A DNA stretch of 64,000 nucleotides from Halovenus amylolytica (GCA_004015825.1 SAYS01000022.1:1-64000); one strand, 5' to 3'; shown: positions 28,996 to 39,205, counted from the first letter of the stretch. The notes: generated by a model not told the origin, from the sequence alone. Numbers and translations: made by a program.

Positions 28996-31900
28996 GTAGC
29001 CATAGATACGCGGATACGACCGAGATTCCGGAAGAATTGTCACACTTGATCAAGCGCGATGTCCAGCATATTTCCTTTCCGGACCGAATTTATGCGCTGG
29101 GCGGTGGCGGCCGGAAGATGGTGCTCGAGATGTTCGAGCAAGACTGGGTCGCCATCGAAGCCATGCGAGGCCGAACCCAAGACATTACTATCATCTTCAT
29201 GGACTCGGCATCGGAAAACGAAGAGAATCATGCGGACGATGTCGCTGACCTTGTCCAGAAACTCGATTATCTGGAGCAAACACTGCAAGAGGAGACACCA
29301 TCTGGAGTTGATGTCGGAGGTATTGAAATCAATGATCGACTCATCACTGACCAGGTGAATATCACAACGAGGGCGTCGCTTACGGGCAGTGAAACCGTCG
29401 ACGAGGTCATTGAGCACACAGAGGCCGAGCACTGGTGGGTTTCTGAAGAACACTTAGATGCCACTGACAACTCTGGCGACTTCTACGATGTGAGCCAGGG
29501 TGCAGTCAAGCGACGTGCACTCGGCAAGGCCCTCCACTACAAAGCACTGGCCAATGGTGGACGTGAATACCGCGATTCGATGTACACGGCGGCCGAGGAA
29601 TCCAATATCGCTGTCTTCACTGGCCTTGGCGGTGGGACCGGTAGTGGTACCTTCATCGATGTAGCGCGAATGATCCGTGACAGGAATCAAAGCGCCAATA
29701 TTGAACTGTTTACCACGCTGCCTACTTCCGGCCAACGCGACCAAGCACAAGCAAACGCGTTTGCTGCCCTCTCTGAATTGGAGTATCAGAGTCTCAACGG
29801 GGAGACCATTTTCAACGATATGTATCTGTTCCCGTTAGAGCCTACGGAACTACGGAGTGAAACAACCGAGAGTCCAGAACTGCGTGAGTTCGATCAGGCA
29901 ATGTCCTACGCAATTGTTGGCGCGTACAACAACGCTGACCGAGACTTTGCATTTGCGAATACCTCAAGTTATTCACCGTTCACCGTCGTGGTGCCGCAGG
30001 TATTGCGGTACAACCGAGACGAGATTAAACGGAAAAAAGAGGAGATTCACGCCCTCTTGGATACGAAACGGGAGATACTCAACCTCGAATACTATCATTT
30101 CGAGGCTGTCACGGAGTACATCTCTGAGTTCTATCCGAACGCCAGGTCAGTTTCGGGTAGCGACCTCAGCGATGACGCTCGACAGTATATTATTGATCGA
30201 CTCAGAGAGTTCGAGCGGCTCATCACTAGTGACCTCCTGGAAAAACTGGAGATTGAAATAACGGATTACAGTACCCAACTCTTGGAAGATATCTACGGCG
30301 ATGAACTAGATCCAGAGGTAGACACACTTACCGAAGTCATCCAACGTCGTGGGATCGACGACATTATCGGTGATATCGAATTCACCATCGAGCGACGGGA
30401 TATCTCAGGCGGTCGAGTTGATAATTACGCCGAGTTTGGTGATGAGTATGTACGTGATATTGTTCACACGGAAATCTATCGACTGAAGGAGTCCTTTGAT
30501 ACCCTCTGTCGCTTGCGTGGCGCCGAGAAGGAGGCAATCGATTCATCAGGTGCTGAAGTTGCTACGGATGCTGACACGAAACTGCTTGAGACGATGCTCG
30601 TCCCCTCCTTCGAACGGGGAGCTGAAAAGAAACGCTGGCGGTCACTCGATACAGCCAAAGAGAACACGCAACAGGAACGTGATCAGACGATCGAGGATCT
30701 CGAATCCACAATAAAAGACCTTGAAGCAGAACGTGAGGAATTTGAGCAGGCTACCGAAGAGTACTCTGCAGAATTCTGGTCGAATGCCGAACCAATCATT
30801 GCTGACCTGATTACGCTTCAGGAGATGAACGTTGACAAAGTAGTCCGAGAATTCGTCTCTGAACTGGAACAGTACGCTGAGTCAGTGTCAAATGAGGAAG
30901 ACCTCACAGCAATCCGAGACTCGGATGTTACAACGGCATTGGAGCAATTTAAAAAAGAGCTGGACGAGAGCCTGGACAGTGACGTAGGTCAGTCTGAAGG
31001 CATCGATATTTCGAACCTCGAAGAGGAGGTGTCGGAAAGTCTCGATATCGTTAAGACACTCCGTCGAAGGTGGGACGAACTCGAATCGGAATCGAGTAGC
31101 AGTGGATTGTTAAATCGGGTCCTCGGCTCGAATGGGGATGGGACGGTCGAGTCCGACCGATACCGAACGCCCTACCAGCAATTGAATCAGTATGCGCTTT
31201 TTGAAGCCCCGCGCCCGCCGAATCAGCAGACCACACTGGAACGGACGGAGTTCACTGTGACCGTCGAACGCGACCTCGAGACTGAAGTCACTCAGCAAAT
31301 CGATCAGTTGCGATCCGAACTGTGGCGTGAACTTCGAGACCAGTACGAAGATTTGCTCTCACGACTCCCCGAATCAGACTCACAGACCACTTCGTCTGGA
31401 ATCGCGGGTAGTAATGGAACCAGTTCACAGGAACTTACCGATGAGTTTGATACTCTGGTCACAAACACATCACCACAGAAACTAGAGTCAGAAATCAGGG
31501 AGCTGGTCCACAGAACTGTCGAATCCGAAATTACGACAGATATTGACCAGTACGAGCGTGAGATCGAGGAGCTAAAAGAAAAACGCGACTCGCTATCACA
31601 AAAATACGATCGTTTGGACCAGGCTCACGACGTATATGAAGAACTCACTGGGCGGGCTGAGACTCCACTCCGTGAGTTGTACCAGCGCTACCAAGATGAC
31701 TTCAGCGACGAAATCTTCGATATCCCACACCAGCGGTCAACTCGACACGCAATCGAGAATCTCTACAAACATCAGGTAACTCCTGCAGATCTCTCGAGTG
31801 CAGTCAAACGGCCGTCACTGGCGGAGACCGACCTCCTCGAAACCCGGTCTGATGGGGAGGTTTCACAGGAGCGCCAGGACATCCGGAAATCGTTCAAGCG

Positions 31901-32501
31901 GATCGTCAGCAACCGCGTCCTTGACAACCAGTACAACGGCCTCGAGCGTGAACGGCTTCGAACTGCCGACGTGCCGACCTATCAGGACACAGGAGTCTAT
32001 GTCGCATATGCCAGTGAAGCGCTTGATGAAAGTTCCAGAACGAGTGGGAAACTAAATCCGAACGATTTCGAGGAAATCCAGGAGTCACTCGAAGAGAACT
32101 TCCACATCGACGAGCCTGCCAACCAGTACGACGAGTGGTTCATTCAGAATGGCGACCCCTGGGAGGTGTCGATGTGTGTCTACATACAGGGAATCTCTTT
32201 CCTCGACAATCTCCGTGATGTCATTGCGATGGACGGCTACTGGTCAAAATATCAAGCGCTCACGAAACAGCGAAATGAAGCACAAACAATTGAGCGCCAT
32301 GCGTACGGACTCGAACGCGGATTCTATCCCATCAGAACAGAGCTGGTGGATATTAACGGTAATACCGAGTTCTTCCTCGAGGAGTCATCTGACATCATCA
32401 GATCTGGCCTGCAAGATCGGTATGACCGGATTCGAATAGATGCTTTCGATGAGCAACCGGAAGAGCCAACTCTTGAGACCGGTCCAGAGGAGGAGGTGTG
32501 A
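28992..32501 (+). CDS. Tubulin/FtsZ-superfamily protein with long coiled coils
   Basis: 1,169 aa. The N-terminal GTPase domain starts with YALGGGG (34-40) and has the tubulin signature GGGTGSG at 213-219 within a strand-loop-helix. The length between these two fits FtsZ/tubulin. Beyond about residue 400 the protein is mostly charged helix with coiled coils near 560-700 and 850-930, ending in an acidic tail. It is not FtsZ or CetZ (too long, different tail). It belongs with the tubulin-like families (Tubulin_2/FtsZl type) proposed to act in membrane remodelling. The next two genes encode membrane proteins in the same operon, suggesting a filament anchored to the membrane through them. Confidence 0.82.
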   Translation: MSSHRYADTTEIPEELSHLIKRDVQHISFPDRIYALGGGGRKMVLEMFEQDWVAIEAMRGRTQDITIIFMDSASENEENHADDVADLVQKLDYLEQTLQEETPSGVDVGGIEINDRLITDQVNITTRASLTGSETVDEVIEHTEAEHWWVSEEHLDATDNSGDFYDVSQGAVKRRALGKALHYKALANGGREYRDSMYTAAEESNIAVFTGLGGGTGSGTFIDVARMIRDRNQSANIELFTTLPTSGQRDQAQANAFAALSELEYQSLNGETIFNDMYLFPLEPTELRSETTESPELREFDQAMSYAIVGAYNNADRDFAFANTSSYSPFTVVVPQVLRYNRDEIKRKKEEIHALLDTKREILNLEYYHFEAVTEYISEFYPNARSVSGSDLSDDARQYIIDRLREFERLITSDLLEKLEIEITDYSTQLLEDIYGDELDPEVDTLTEVIQRRGIDDIIGDIEFTIERRDISGGRVDNYAEFGDEYVRDIVHTEIYRLKESFDTLCRLRGAEKEAIDSSGAEVATDADTKLLETMLVPSFERGAEKKRWRSLDTAKENTQQERDQTIEDLESTIKDLEAEREEFEQATEEYSAEFWSNAEPIIADLITLQEMNVDKVVREFVSELEQYAESVSNEEDLTAIRDSDVTTALEQFKKELDESLDSDVGQSEGIDISNLEEEVSESLDIVKTLRRRWDELESESSSSGLLNRVLGSNGDGTVESDRYRTPYQQLNQYALFEAPRPPNQQTTLERTEFTVTVERDLETEVTQQIDQLRSELWRELRDQYEDLLSRLPESDSQTTSSGIAGSNGTSSQELTDEFDTLVTNTSPQKLESEIRELVHRTVESEITTDIDQYEREIEELKEKRDSLSQKYDRLDQAHDVYEELTGRAETPLRELYQRYQDDFSDEIFDIPHQRSTRHAIENLYKHQVTPADLSSAVKRPSLAETDLLETRSDGEVSQERQDIRKSFKRIVSNRVLDNQYNGLERERLRTADVPTYQDTGVYVAYASEALDESSRTSGKLNPNDFEEIQESLEENFHIDEPANQYDEWFIQNGDPWEVSMCVYIQGISFLDNLRDVIAMDGYWSKYQALTKQRNEAQTIERHAYGLERGFYPIRTELVDINGNTEFFLEESSDIIRSGLQDRYDRIRIDAFDEQPEEPTLETGPEEEV

Positions 32502-32506
32502 TATTT

Positions 32507-34198
32507 ATGTCGACAACACAAACTATCGCCGGCCGCTACCAGCAGTACCGTGATGAAATTTGGCTATCCGTTTATACTCTCCTGATTCTCTTCTCAGGAT
32601 ATGTAATCGGGGGCGTTATCAGTCGGGCATTTGGCAGTTACAGTGGACTGCAAGAGAGCCTTCGAAACGTCATTGAATTCATTCCACTTTTCGACTTTGT
32701 CGCGTTCGTATCGGTTATTATCGGGGTGTATCTGGGGCTATTGACACTCTTGTTCCTCGATTTCAAAAAGCGGATTCAAACTCTGTTGCTAGGGTTTGGA
32801 ACGCTCTTCAGTTTCCTAATCATCTGGAGTGAGGGGATCATGTTCACTGTGATGGGTCCAGTTGATTATGTGATCATCCTCCTCGTCGGCCTCTTTGTGA
32901 CGTTCACCGTTGGTGGTGCGACGCTCCGACGACTTACTGTCAATCCGGACAATACGTTCAGAGTTCGGTCCTGGTTCACTACTGACGGAGACGAACCTGT
33001 AGAATTCCCGCAGGCAGCTCGGTATCTGAAACTGATCCTTGCTGTCTTTGTCTTTATATCGGTGTTCGAAGCGTATACGCAGTATAATACGTTTATTGTC
33101 CCGAGTGAAGAGTTCCTAAAAATCCAGACTAGTGCAATGGAAAGTTTTGAAGCCGGTGGGTCAGAGAGTGCAGTGGCTCGTGATATCCTGTTCAGCACAC
33201 TCTTCGTTGGCGCATTCTGGCAGTTCCTGGACTACGAAGCTGGGAAACGGATCGTGTTTATCGGCCCCCCAAGAAGCGGTAAGACGCATCTCATCCTCGG
33301 TCTCTACACCGCTGCACAGAACGCGAACTATAATCCTCGAGGTGTGTCCAAATTCATCACCGATCAGAAAGAGTATATCATAAACAACCGCGAGTGGGCT
33401 GAAGCAACAGAAGAGCAGACCCATAAAATGGGTTTCAGTTACACCAGCCAGGATATTTTCAGCAAAAATATCCATATTGATGGCCTCGATTATCCGGGGG
33501 AATACTCGTATTATATCCCGGATGGCCTGGCCCTGATGAAAGATGGAATGGCACTACCAGACACTCCCATCGACAATCCGATCGAGAAACTTCCGCCTGG
33601 AATGGACCTCGCTGACGTGGGAGAGCAGTTTGCAAGTATCGACAGTGCCGACCCACAGTGGAATTTCCTAGTCGCAAACGCAGAAAATGGATTTGAGAGA
33701 CAATATAAAGATCTGATTGACGAGATTGAACGGCAGCGGGACAGTCGGAGAGGTGGCGGCGGTGACCGGAATGCTGCCTATCTCCATCTTGTCTGCTCGG
33801 TACTCCCACGAGTCCGCGATGCCGACACGCTTGGGTTTATGTTCGATATGAGCCAGTACAAAAACTGGGAGACAGACGGTGGTGGTCGTTATCTCGAGGT
33901 TGAATACTATCAGCGGATCATCGATGAGGCGAACGCAAATCAGAGCATAGGTATTGCAACCAAAAGTGATACACTCAAGGGGGAATTCGTCGAAGATCGT
34001 CGAATCGAACCGGCGGACAATTACGATGAGTTCCAGAACTATGTCAACGAGCATCTTCTCAATTCGCCCTATCGTGGTGCGATACAATCGCTTCAGATCA
34101 AACCAGTTCCAATCTATATTCATAATGAATCTGATCGGCCTGAGGTGCCCGTTCGTACCTTCGGAATCGAACCACTGCTGACAAAATTTGGTGAGTGA
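32507..34198 (+). CDS. Membrane-anchored P-loop GTPase
   Basis: 563 aa from ATG 32507, preceded eight bases upstream by AGGAGGTG. The GTG at 32498 would overlap the previous stop and lacks that site. Four to five membrane segments lie within residues 15-185. The cytoplasmic part has G1 GPPRSGKT at 253-260, G3 DYPGE at 328-332 and G4 TKSD at 485-488, the full set of a small GTPase. A Gly/Arg loop (RRGGGGDRN) is inserted before G4. Second gene of the tubulin-like operon; probable role is a nucleotide-controlled membrane receptor for the filament. Confidence 0.78.
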   Translation: MSTTQTIAGRYQQYRDEIWLSVYTLLILFSGYVIGGVISRAFGSYSGLQESLRNVIEFIPLFDFVAFVSVIIGVYLGLLTLLFLDFKKRIQTLLLGFGTLFSFLIIWSEGIMFTVMGPVDYVIILLVGLFVTFTVGGATLRRLTVNPDNTFRVRSWFTTDGDEPVEFPQAARYLKLILAVFVFISVFEAYTQYNTFIVPSEEFLKIQTSAMESFEAGGSESAVARDILFSTLFVGAFWQFLDYEAGKRIVFIGPPRSGKTHLILGLYTAAQNANYNPRGVSKFITDQKEYIINNREWAEATEEQTHKMGFSYTSQDIFSKNIHIDGLDYPGEYSYYIPDGLALMKDGMALPDTPIDNPIEKLPPGMDLADVGEQFASIDSADPQWNFLVANAENGFERQYKDLIDEIERQRDSRRGGGGDRNAAYLHLVCSVLPRVRDADTLGFMFDMSQYKNWETDGGGRYLEVEYYQRIIDEANANQSIGIATKSDTLKGEFVEDRRIEPADNYDEFQNYVNEHLLNSPYRGAIQSLQIKPVPIYIHNESDRPEVPVRTFGIEPLLTKFGE

Positions 34199-34200
34199 AT

Positions 34201-35535
34201 ATGAGTGTCTTAGAAGTCTTTGACTCGCGTGGGCGCGCACTGTACCCCGACGACGGAAGCGACGATGCTGCAATGCGAGATTATTTCGATGATCATGTGT
34301 TTGCGATGGCAACGACAGATGAGGGTGCTGTAATCGAAATGTATCTCCGGGTCAAAACGGAGAACCAGCGAGAGCAAGTCTCACTTCGTTTCCAGGGGAC
34401 GAATGCTGACACAATTTTAGCCGACTGTCGAAACGCTGTTCAGAGACTATTGGTGGATCAGCGCGGGTGGGAAATCATGGAACCGTATGGAACTGGACCT
34501 GAAGAAGTATTCTGGCATGCAATTTGGCAGTCAAACCAGACAACTGCTACCGACCAGTCCCTACCCAAGTTCTTCCGTAATGAACGACATGGCCTCGGAC
34601 TGGACCCACTTTCCGTCGACATTCTCCAACAGTTTCCACTCGAAGATAATTCGCCGCCAGCACGGATTCTTGCATCAGACTACGAGAATATAGCAAATGC
34701 ACTCGTGCTGTTTCAGGGGTCGGAATATACAGTTTCCGTCTCACGGGCCCGGAGAATACCACCAGAGCACGCACAGATTCATTTCTCACTATCACAGAAC
34801 CAAGTGTCCAACTTCGAATTGCACTCTGACACTACTGGATTTATTGAACAGAGAAAGAGCCAACACCGAGAAGAAAAGCGGAAAGAGAAACTCCAGTCTC
34901 TTCAGGCCACGATCGGTGAATTGAATGAACTAGGTGCCAATCAGAGTCAACTAAAAGATTCCCTGTCAGGTGCACTTGGTTCTACGTACCCGGATCTGAA
35001 ACTGCTTACAGCGGGGAAGCTGAATGAACTCAGGAAGCAGGCAAGGTCAACTTCAAGGCTGGAACCGAGTAAATCTTTGAAAGCCGGTCATACTGGTCCG
35101 TCTCCATTGAGAGGACTCTTTTCTGTAAAAAAAGGGGCACTACTACTGATACCAATAATCGTAATCATTTGTATCGGTATGATACTTATGTTCACATCGA
35201 TTGGCATTCCGTTAATAGACAACAATGGATCAACAGATGCAGCATCCAGCGAGTTTACAATTGAACTTACAGAAGCAACTGAACAACTCGAAAGAGGTCA
35301 GTCGTTCAATGCCTCTATCGAGATTAGCAATACCGGAACTGTGTCAGATAGTCAACCGATAGTGCTATCGGTAACAGAGAATACGACAGATGAAACTACT
35401 GTCAATTTGGGCCCTGGTGAGAACCAGTCCGTGGACCTTTCGACCTCGGTAGCGGCTCTGAGTGAAAATGAATACGAATATTCCATTGAGTCAAACGACG
35501 ATAGTATCGAGGGGACGTTCAATATCACTAATTAA
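34201..35535 (+). CDS. Single-pass membrane protein with CARDB-like exterior
   Basis: 444 aa from ATG 34201, two bases after the previous stop (the GTG at 34195 overlaps it). Residues 1-300 are cytoplasmic and of unknown fold, with a basic stretch before the one membrane segment near 312-335 (LLLIPIIVIICIGMIL). The last ~100 residues are outside and read as a beta-sandwich of the CARDB/DUF11 kind (IELTEATEQLERGQ, ISNTGTVSDSQP, with N-glycosylation sequons such as NTT and NQS). It completes the three-gene unit and may link the filament system to the cell envelope. Confidence 0.7.
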   Translation: MSVLEVFDSRGRALYPDDGSDDAAMRDYFDDHVFAMATTDEGAVIEMYLRVKTENQREQVSLRFQGTNADTILADCRNAVQRLLVDQRGWEIMEPYGTGPEEVFWHAIWQSNQTTATDQSLPKFFRNERHGLGLDPLSVDILQQFPLEDNSPPARILASDYENIANALVLFQGSEYTVSVSRARRIPPEHAQIHFSLSQNQVSNFELHSDTTGFIEQRKSQHREEKRKEKLQSLQATIGELNELGANQSQLKDSLSGALGSTYPDLKLLTAGKLNELRKQARSTSRLEPSKSLKAGHTGPSPLRGLFSVKKGALLLIPIIVIICIGMILMFTSIGIPLIDNNGSTDAASSEFTIELTEATEQLERGQSFNASIEISNTGTVSDSQPIVLSVTENTTDETTVNLGPGENQSVDLSTSVAALSENEYEYSIESNDDSIEGTFNITN

Positions 35536-35761
35536 TATTTTCTGATTTGGTAGCATGTTTGAGTTAGATGGAAGCACGCTCAGAATTGCGACCCGAGCGC
35601 ATCATCGCAAAAGTACGACATCAGCGACAATCCTTCTGTAGCATGTCGCAAGTGTATATACACCATATCGTCAGTCTGTGATTCCTGTCAACATATCTGC
35701 TTCGTGACCATCTCATAGTAAGTACTGGGAAAGCATATAAACTAATACAACGAATAAAAGT
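35536..35761. other. Intergenic region with promoter
   Basis: No coding signal on either strand apart from the small ORF that begins at 35762. A TATA box (GCATATAAAC, 35733-35742) lies 24 bp before that ATG. Confidence 0.5.
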
Positions 35762-35938
35762 ATGTCCAAGAGTAGCACCCATATGTTCTCATCAGAGATT
35801 TCGGTTTCTAACATAGTGGCGTCCGGTTACTCCGTCGCCAATGGGAGGGCAAGTTTGTATCCTAATCCTGGACAGGGAAAGAGTGTCAGAACCCGTGTCA
35901 GGTGTCAACAAAAACAGACCGAGTTCAAAAGACGGTGA
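35762..35938 (+). CDS. 58-aa small protein upstream of the HNH-repeat gene
   Basis: ATG 35762 opens 58 codons to TGA 35936-35938. The peptide is basic, ending in KRR, with Ser-rich N-terminal and Gly/Pro-rich middle parts, unlike the acidic average of this genome. The TATA box at 35733-35742 is spaced for a leaderless start at this ATG, and the next gene begins 12 bp after the stop. Basic charge would suit nucleic-acid binding. No known family. Confidence 0.45.
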   Translation: MSKSSTHMFSSEISVSNIVASGYSVANGRASLYPNPGQGKSVRTRVRCQQKQTEFKRR

Positions 35939-35950
35939 CTGAATGATAGA

Positions 35951-38086
35951 ATGAATACATCTGTGTCTGACTCCCCTACAACGCCGGTAGAGAGTGACAA
36001 ATCCTTGGAGCCAGTCGATGTGTCGGAGACGGATCACGAACAACTCCTGTTCTACCTGGCTGGCAGGGTTCCAGTTCCACTTCAGGAACTGGCCCAAGAC
36101 ACGAAGCAGTCCATCGCCGCGCTACGAGAGTACTTCAACGAGGAGTTACAGAGTGAAGTCGATCTCGACTCAACTTGCTTTGTTCGTCTCATGGATTCAG
36201 CTCGGAATCCGGTTATTCGAGCTTCGAAGCCATATATCAAATCTGGCCAGGGCCAATTCGATGCCGGTCAGTCATCGATCGACCAGGACTTATTTTACGA
36301 CGCTCTTGAGCATTTCAAGAGGAGTATCACGATATTTGAGGAAATTCAATCTCGGTTCGAGAGCGTAAACTACGCTTCTAAGAAACTTAACCAGCGTATC
36401 GAAACTACACGAATCTCTATCGATGAAGCCGAAGAAGCAGTGGGGGACTCGGCGAATAGAGTCGAGACGCTCCTCAACGACGAGCAATCGGATGCAGATT
36501 CAAGAACGTCTCCCGAATCAGAGGCCCCAGGTTCCGGTACCGGCGACAGAGAGGCGATGCTTGAAGTCGTAAGGAACCTGCACGACCAGCTCGGGCGTGT
36601 CCCGAAAACGACCGAACTTTCTGATGACTGCGAGTACTCGCCATCCGATTTCTATAGTGAATTCGGGAGTTGGGACGAGACGCTGGAAGCCGCAGGAATT
36701 GATAAAGAACAGGCGCTGTTGGAGGATCTAGAACGGGTGGCAGAGAAACTCGGACGCGTTCCGAGTTCCACGGAGATGGACGAATATGGGACCTATTCGG
36801 GATCGACCTACTCGTCGTACTTCGAATCTTGGAGCACCGCACTGGACCGGTCCAGACTTGAGGTAGACCGCGACGGGAGGTTGCTTAAGACGATTCGGTC
36901 CCTTCACAAAAGCCTGGACCGACTTCCAAAGGGTACCGACCTCCGTGACGTGTCGGGCATCAGTCAGCACGACTACATCAAAAACTTCGGAAGCTGGGAC
37001 GAGGCGCTCGAAGCCGCCGGAATCGATAAAGAGCAGCACCTCATTGACGATCTCAAGCAAGTCGCAGTGGAGGTCGGCGGCAAACCTAGAACGACAGATG
37101 CCGATCATTTTGGGGAATACTCATCTGGAATGCACCAGAAATATTTTGAGTCGTGGGACGCAGCACTGGAAGCTGCTGACCTCTCATCTATGGACACAGC
37201 GACAAGAGCGAGTGAAGAGACGGAAGAGGAGCCCAGTGGCACTGCGACGATAGCTCCATCTACACCAATCGAGAACATCACGTCTCAGGTTGACGGTGTC
37301 GGCCGCAGTACCATTCGAGCGGTCAAAAAGGCAGGATACAACACAGCGGGTGAATTGCACGGTGTCCAACCGGGAGAAATTACGAAATATAATGGGGTCG
37401 GTCGGACGAAGGCGTTCAAGTTGGTTCGTTTCGCTACTGAGTGTGTATCTGGTAACAGTGCCTCTTCGGGACAGTCCTCTAACTACCGCCCGAGTGCTGA
37501 TCAGTCCTCTTCATCGAACCGAGGGGCGAATTCGAATCGAGTACATTCTAGCGCACTGAACAGTTCATGGGAGACGATTCCCGCAAACGAGCGGATTGAT
37601 GGACAGTTCTTACTTCAGGTAACCAACGTCGATCAAGGAGTCGGCGATCGGAAGACTGCCCAGTTGGATGTCCGGGATCAGAATGGGCAGGAGTTCAAGA
37701 TGAACGTCTGGTCGAAGCACGACATCGACCGAGAGTGGAGAGAGAATGAGTGGTACGCACTTGAGAACGCACGTGGAAAGGTGTGGGATTCAAGTGATGG
37801 AATGACACGGAAACAGCTCAGCAGTACGAAAGATCTTAACATCGACGAACTCGGTGAGGACTTCGATCCGAACGAGTCGTCTGCCGAAGAAACGTCAAAG
37901 CCAGCGTCTACATCGCAGCAACCGGGGGCGACACCTGACGAGGATATCTCCGAGACTACACCCAACTCCACGACGTCCAGTCGAGACACCGTGCCAAAAG
38001 TTGATGACGAAGAGTCCAGCGAGGATGACGGGGCCGACAACGATGGAGTACTCGGCGATATTATGTCTGACTTCGACGAAATCTAG
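35951..38086 (+). CDS. Protein with four HNH-associated repeats, HhH and OB-like region
   Basis: 711 aa. Residues 1-190 are helical with a possible winged helix (PLQELAQDTKQSIAALREYF). About 199-415 hold four tandem 54-aa units of the homing-endonuclease-associated (HNH_repeat) type, each with a LGRVP-like and a SW(D/S)xAL block. About 438-495 is an HhH pair (VDGVGRSTIRAVKKAGY). About 535-625 is an OB-like strand-rich region (GQFLLQVTNVDQ...MNVWSK), followed by an acidic low-complexity tail. No HNH catalytic site is visible, so this is a DNA-binding protein, not a nuclease. It follows the 58-aa ORF and probably shares its promoter. Confidence 0.75.
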   Translation: MNTSVSDSPTTPVESDKSLEPVDVSETDHEQLLFYLAGRVPVPLQELAQDTKQSIAALREYFNEELQSEVDLDSTCFVRLMDSARNPVIRASKPYIKSGQGQFDAGQSSIDQDLFYDALEHFKRSITIFEEIQSRFESVNYASKKLNQRIETTRISIDEAEEAVGDSANRVETLLNDEQSDADSRTSPESEAPGSGTGDREAMLEVVRNLHDQLGRVPKTTELSDDCEYSPSDFYSEFGSWDETLEAAGIDKEQALLEDLERVAEKLGRVPSSTEMDEYGTYSGSTYSSYFESWSTALDRSRLEVDRDGRLLKTIRSLHKSLDRLPKGTDLRDVSGISQHDYIKNFGSWDEALEAAGIDKEQHLIDDLKQVAVEVGGKPRTTDADHFGEYSSGMHQKYFESWDAALEAADLSSMDTATRASEETEEEPSGTATIAPSTPIENITSQVDGVGRSTIRAVKKAGYNTAGELHGVQPGEITKYNGVGRTKAFKLVRFATECVSGNSASSGQSSNYRPSADQSSSSNRGANSNRVHSSALNSSWETIPANERIDGQFLLQVTNVDQGVGDRKTAQLDVRDQNGQEFKMNVWSKHDIDREWRENEWYALENARGKVWDSSDGMTRKQLSSTKDLNIDELGEDFDPNESSAEETSKPASTSQQPGATPDEDISETTPNSTTSSRDTVPKVDDEESSEDDGADNDGVLGDIMSDFDEI
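36545..37195 (+). repeat. Four 162-bp coding repeats in A-B-A-B order
   Basis: Repeats 1 and 3 share GSWDE-LEAAGIDKEQ almost unchanged; repeats 2 and 4 share YFESW--AL. The alternation points to duplication of a two-unit block. The period is about 54 codons. Confidence 0.7.
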
Positions 38087-38447
38087 CCGTTTCGGGCCTT
38101 GACAATATATTTCGAACAAACGGGGTTTAGTCAATGTTTTCTATCAATATAGACGAAGACTGAGGACAAACTTCCCACACCAAGATTTGGTACCACACAG
38201 GCGTGTCATAGATAGTTTCACACACTCTGTCTGTTCAAGTATTGACAGGAATCGCGTGCAAGATGCCGGGCGCGTATCGGACACTCTGTTTGGGTATTCC
38301 GCGACGGAACGATGATTGAAATCAATATCTTCGTAATAAACTATGGCTGCAGAAAATATCGCAGCACTGTTTCAAGACCAATAACCCCTATGGAGTATTA
38401 ATAGGCAACCAGAACAATTAGTACTCTACCAGAAATAATTGCCATAT
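38087..38447. other. Intergenic region without a recognisable gene
   Basis: Mixed composition; short ORFs only (for example 13 codons at 38343). I see no RNA gene or repeat. An AT-rich stretch at 38395-38440 probably holds the promoter of the next gene. Confidence 0.4.
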
Positions 38448-38981
38448 ATGTTTGAGAGTTTAGAAACCACCACTATATTTGAAGTCGCCCCGACGCGAAA
38501 CGATGGAGAGCTGTTCTGGATTCACGAGATAGAAAACCCGAGTGGATTCTTCGTAGGATGTAACACCCCATCAGATGTATTGGACCAAATCATTGAATCT
38601 GAGAAGGATGTTGACGAAACGATCGAGACCTGTGGATATACGATGGTTTTAGATCGGCCCGAGGACCCATCTCCTGACAGAGTCGGAGATCCTCCTGACG
38701 GCCCGACTGTTATAGAGGTTACTCAGGAGGTTGAATACGATCAACTATTTTCGGTCACCGATACCGACCATAAAAATGGGAAAGGCAATGAGCAGTGGGA
38801 TAAGCCGATTAGACTCTACAAAAAGTCGTTCTATAGAATTGAGGATCCTCCCACAGTATTCGGGAATACTTGGGGGAAAACGACAGAGATGTTCGAATCG
38901 ATTCAGAACCGAGGAATCGATCCGATATTGATCTATGATGATGTCTCATTCATCTTCAACCGGCCATACGGGTCGTTGTGA
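38448..38981 (+). CDS. Hypothetical protein, 177 aa
   Basis: Start at ATG 38448; an in-frame TTG at 38439 adds three residues. The protein is acidic and soluble, rich in Pro-Asp turns in the middle (RPEDPSPDRVGDPPDGP), with no recognisable domain, membrane segment or motif. It stands alone between the HNH-repeat gene and the preQ0 operon. Confidence 0.6.
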   Translation: MFESLETTTIFEVAPTRNDGELFWIHEIENPSGFFVGCNTPSDVLDQIIESEKDVDETIETCGYTMVLDRPEDPSPDRVGDPPDGPTVIEVTQEVEYDQLFSVTDTDHKNGKGNEQWDKPIRLYKKSFYRIEDPPTVFGNTWGKTTEMFESIQNRGIDPILIYDDVSFIFNRPYGSL

Positions 38982-39205
38982 TAGCAATATCACTTCCAGC
39001 CAATTCGGACGTACTCGCCCCAAAATAGACGAACCGTTGTGCTGACTACACGCTCTATATTTTGCACTGTCTTCTGTACTCATACTCAGCCCAGCATTTT
39101 CCTCACACTTTTTGCATCGCAACAAATCGGCTGTGGGCTCTCTATGACAAGTTATTAATATAAATAATATTTTTTGACGTGCAATATATGTCGCCAACTG
39201 AGTAT

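Noticed and set aside
28992..32501. Cell-division FtsZ or shape protein CetZ
   Set aside because: The GTP-binding signature is present but the protein is about three times as long, with coiled-coil tail and membrane partners, unlike either family.
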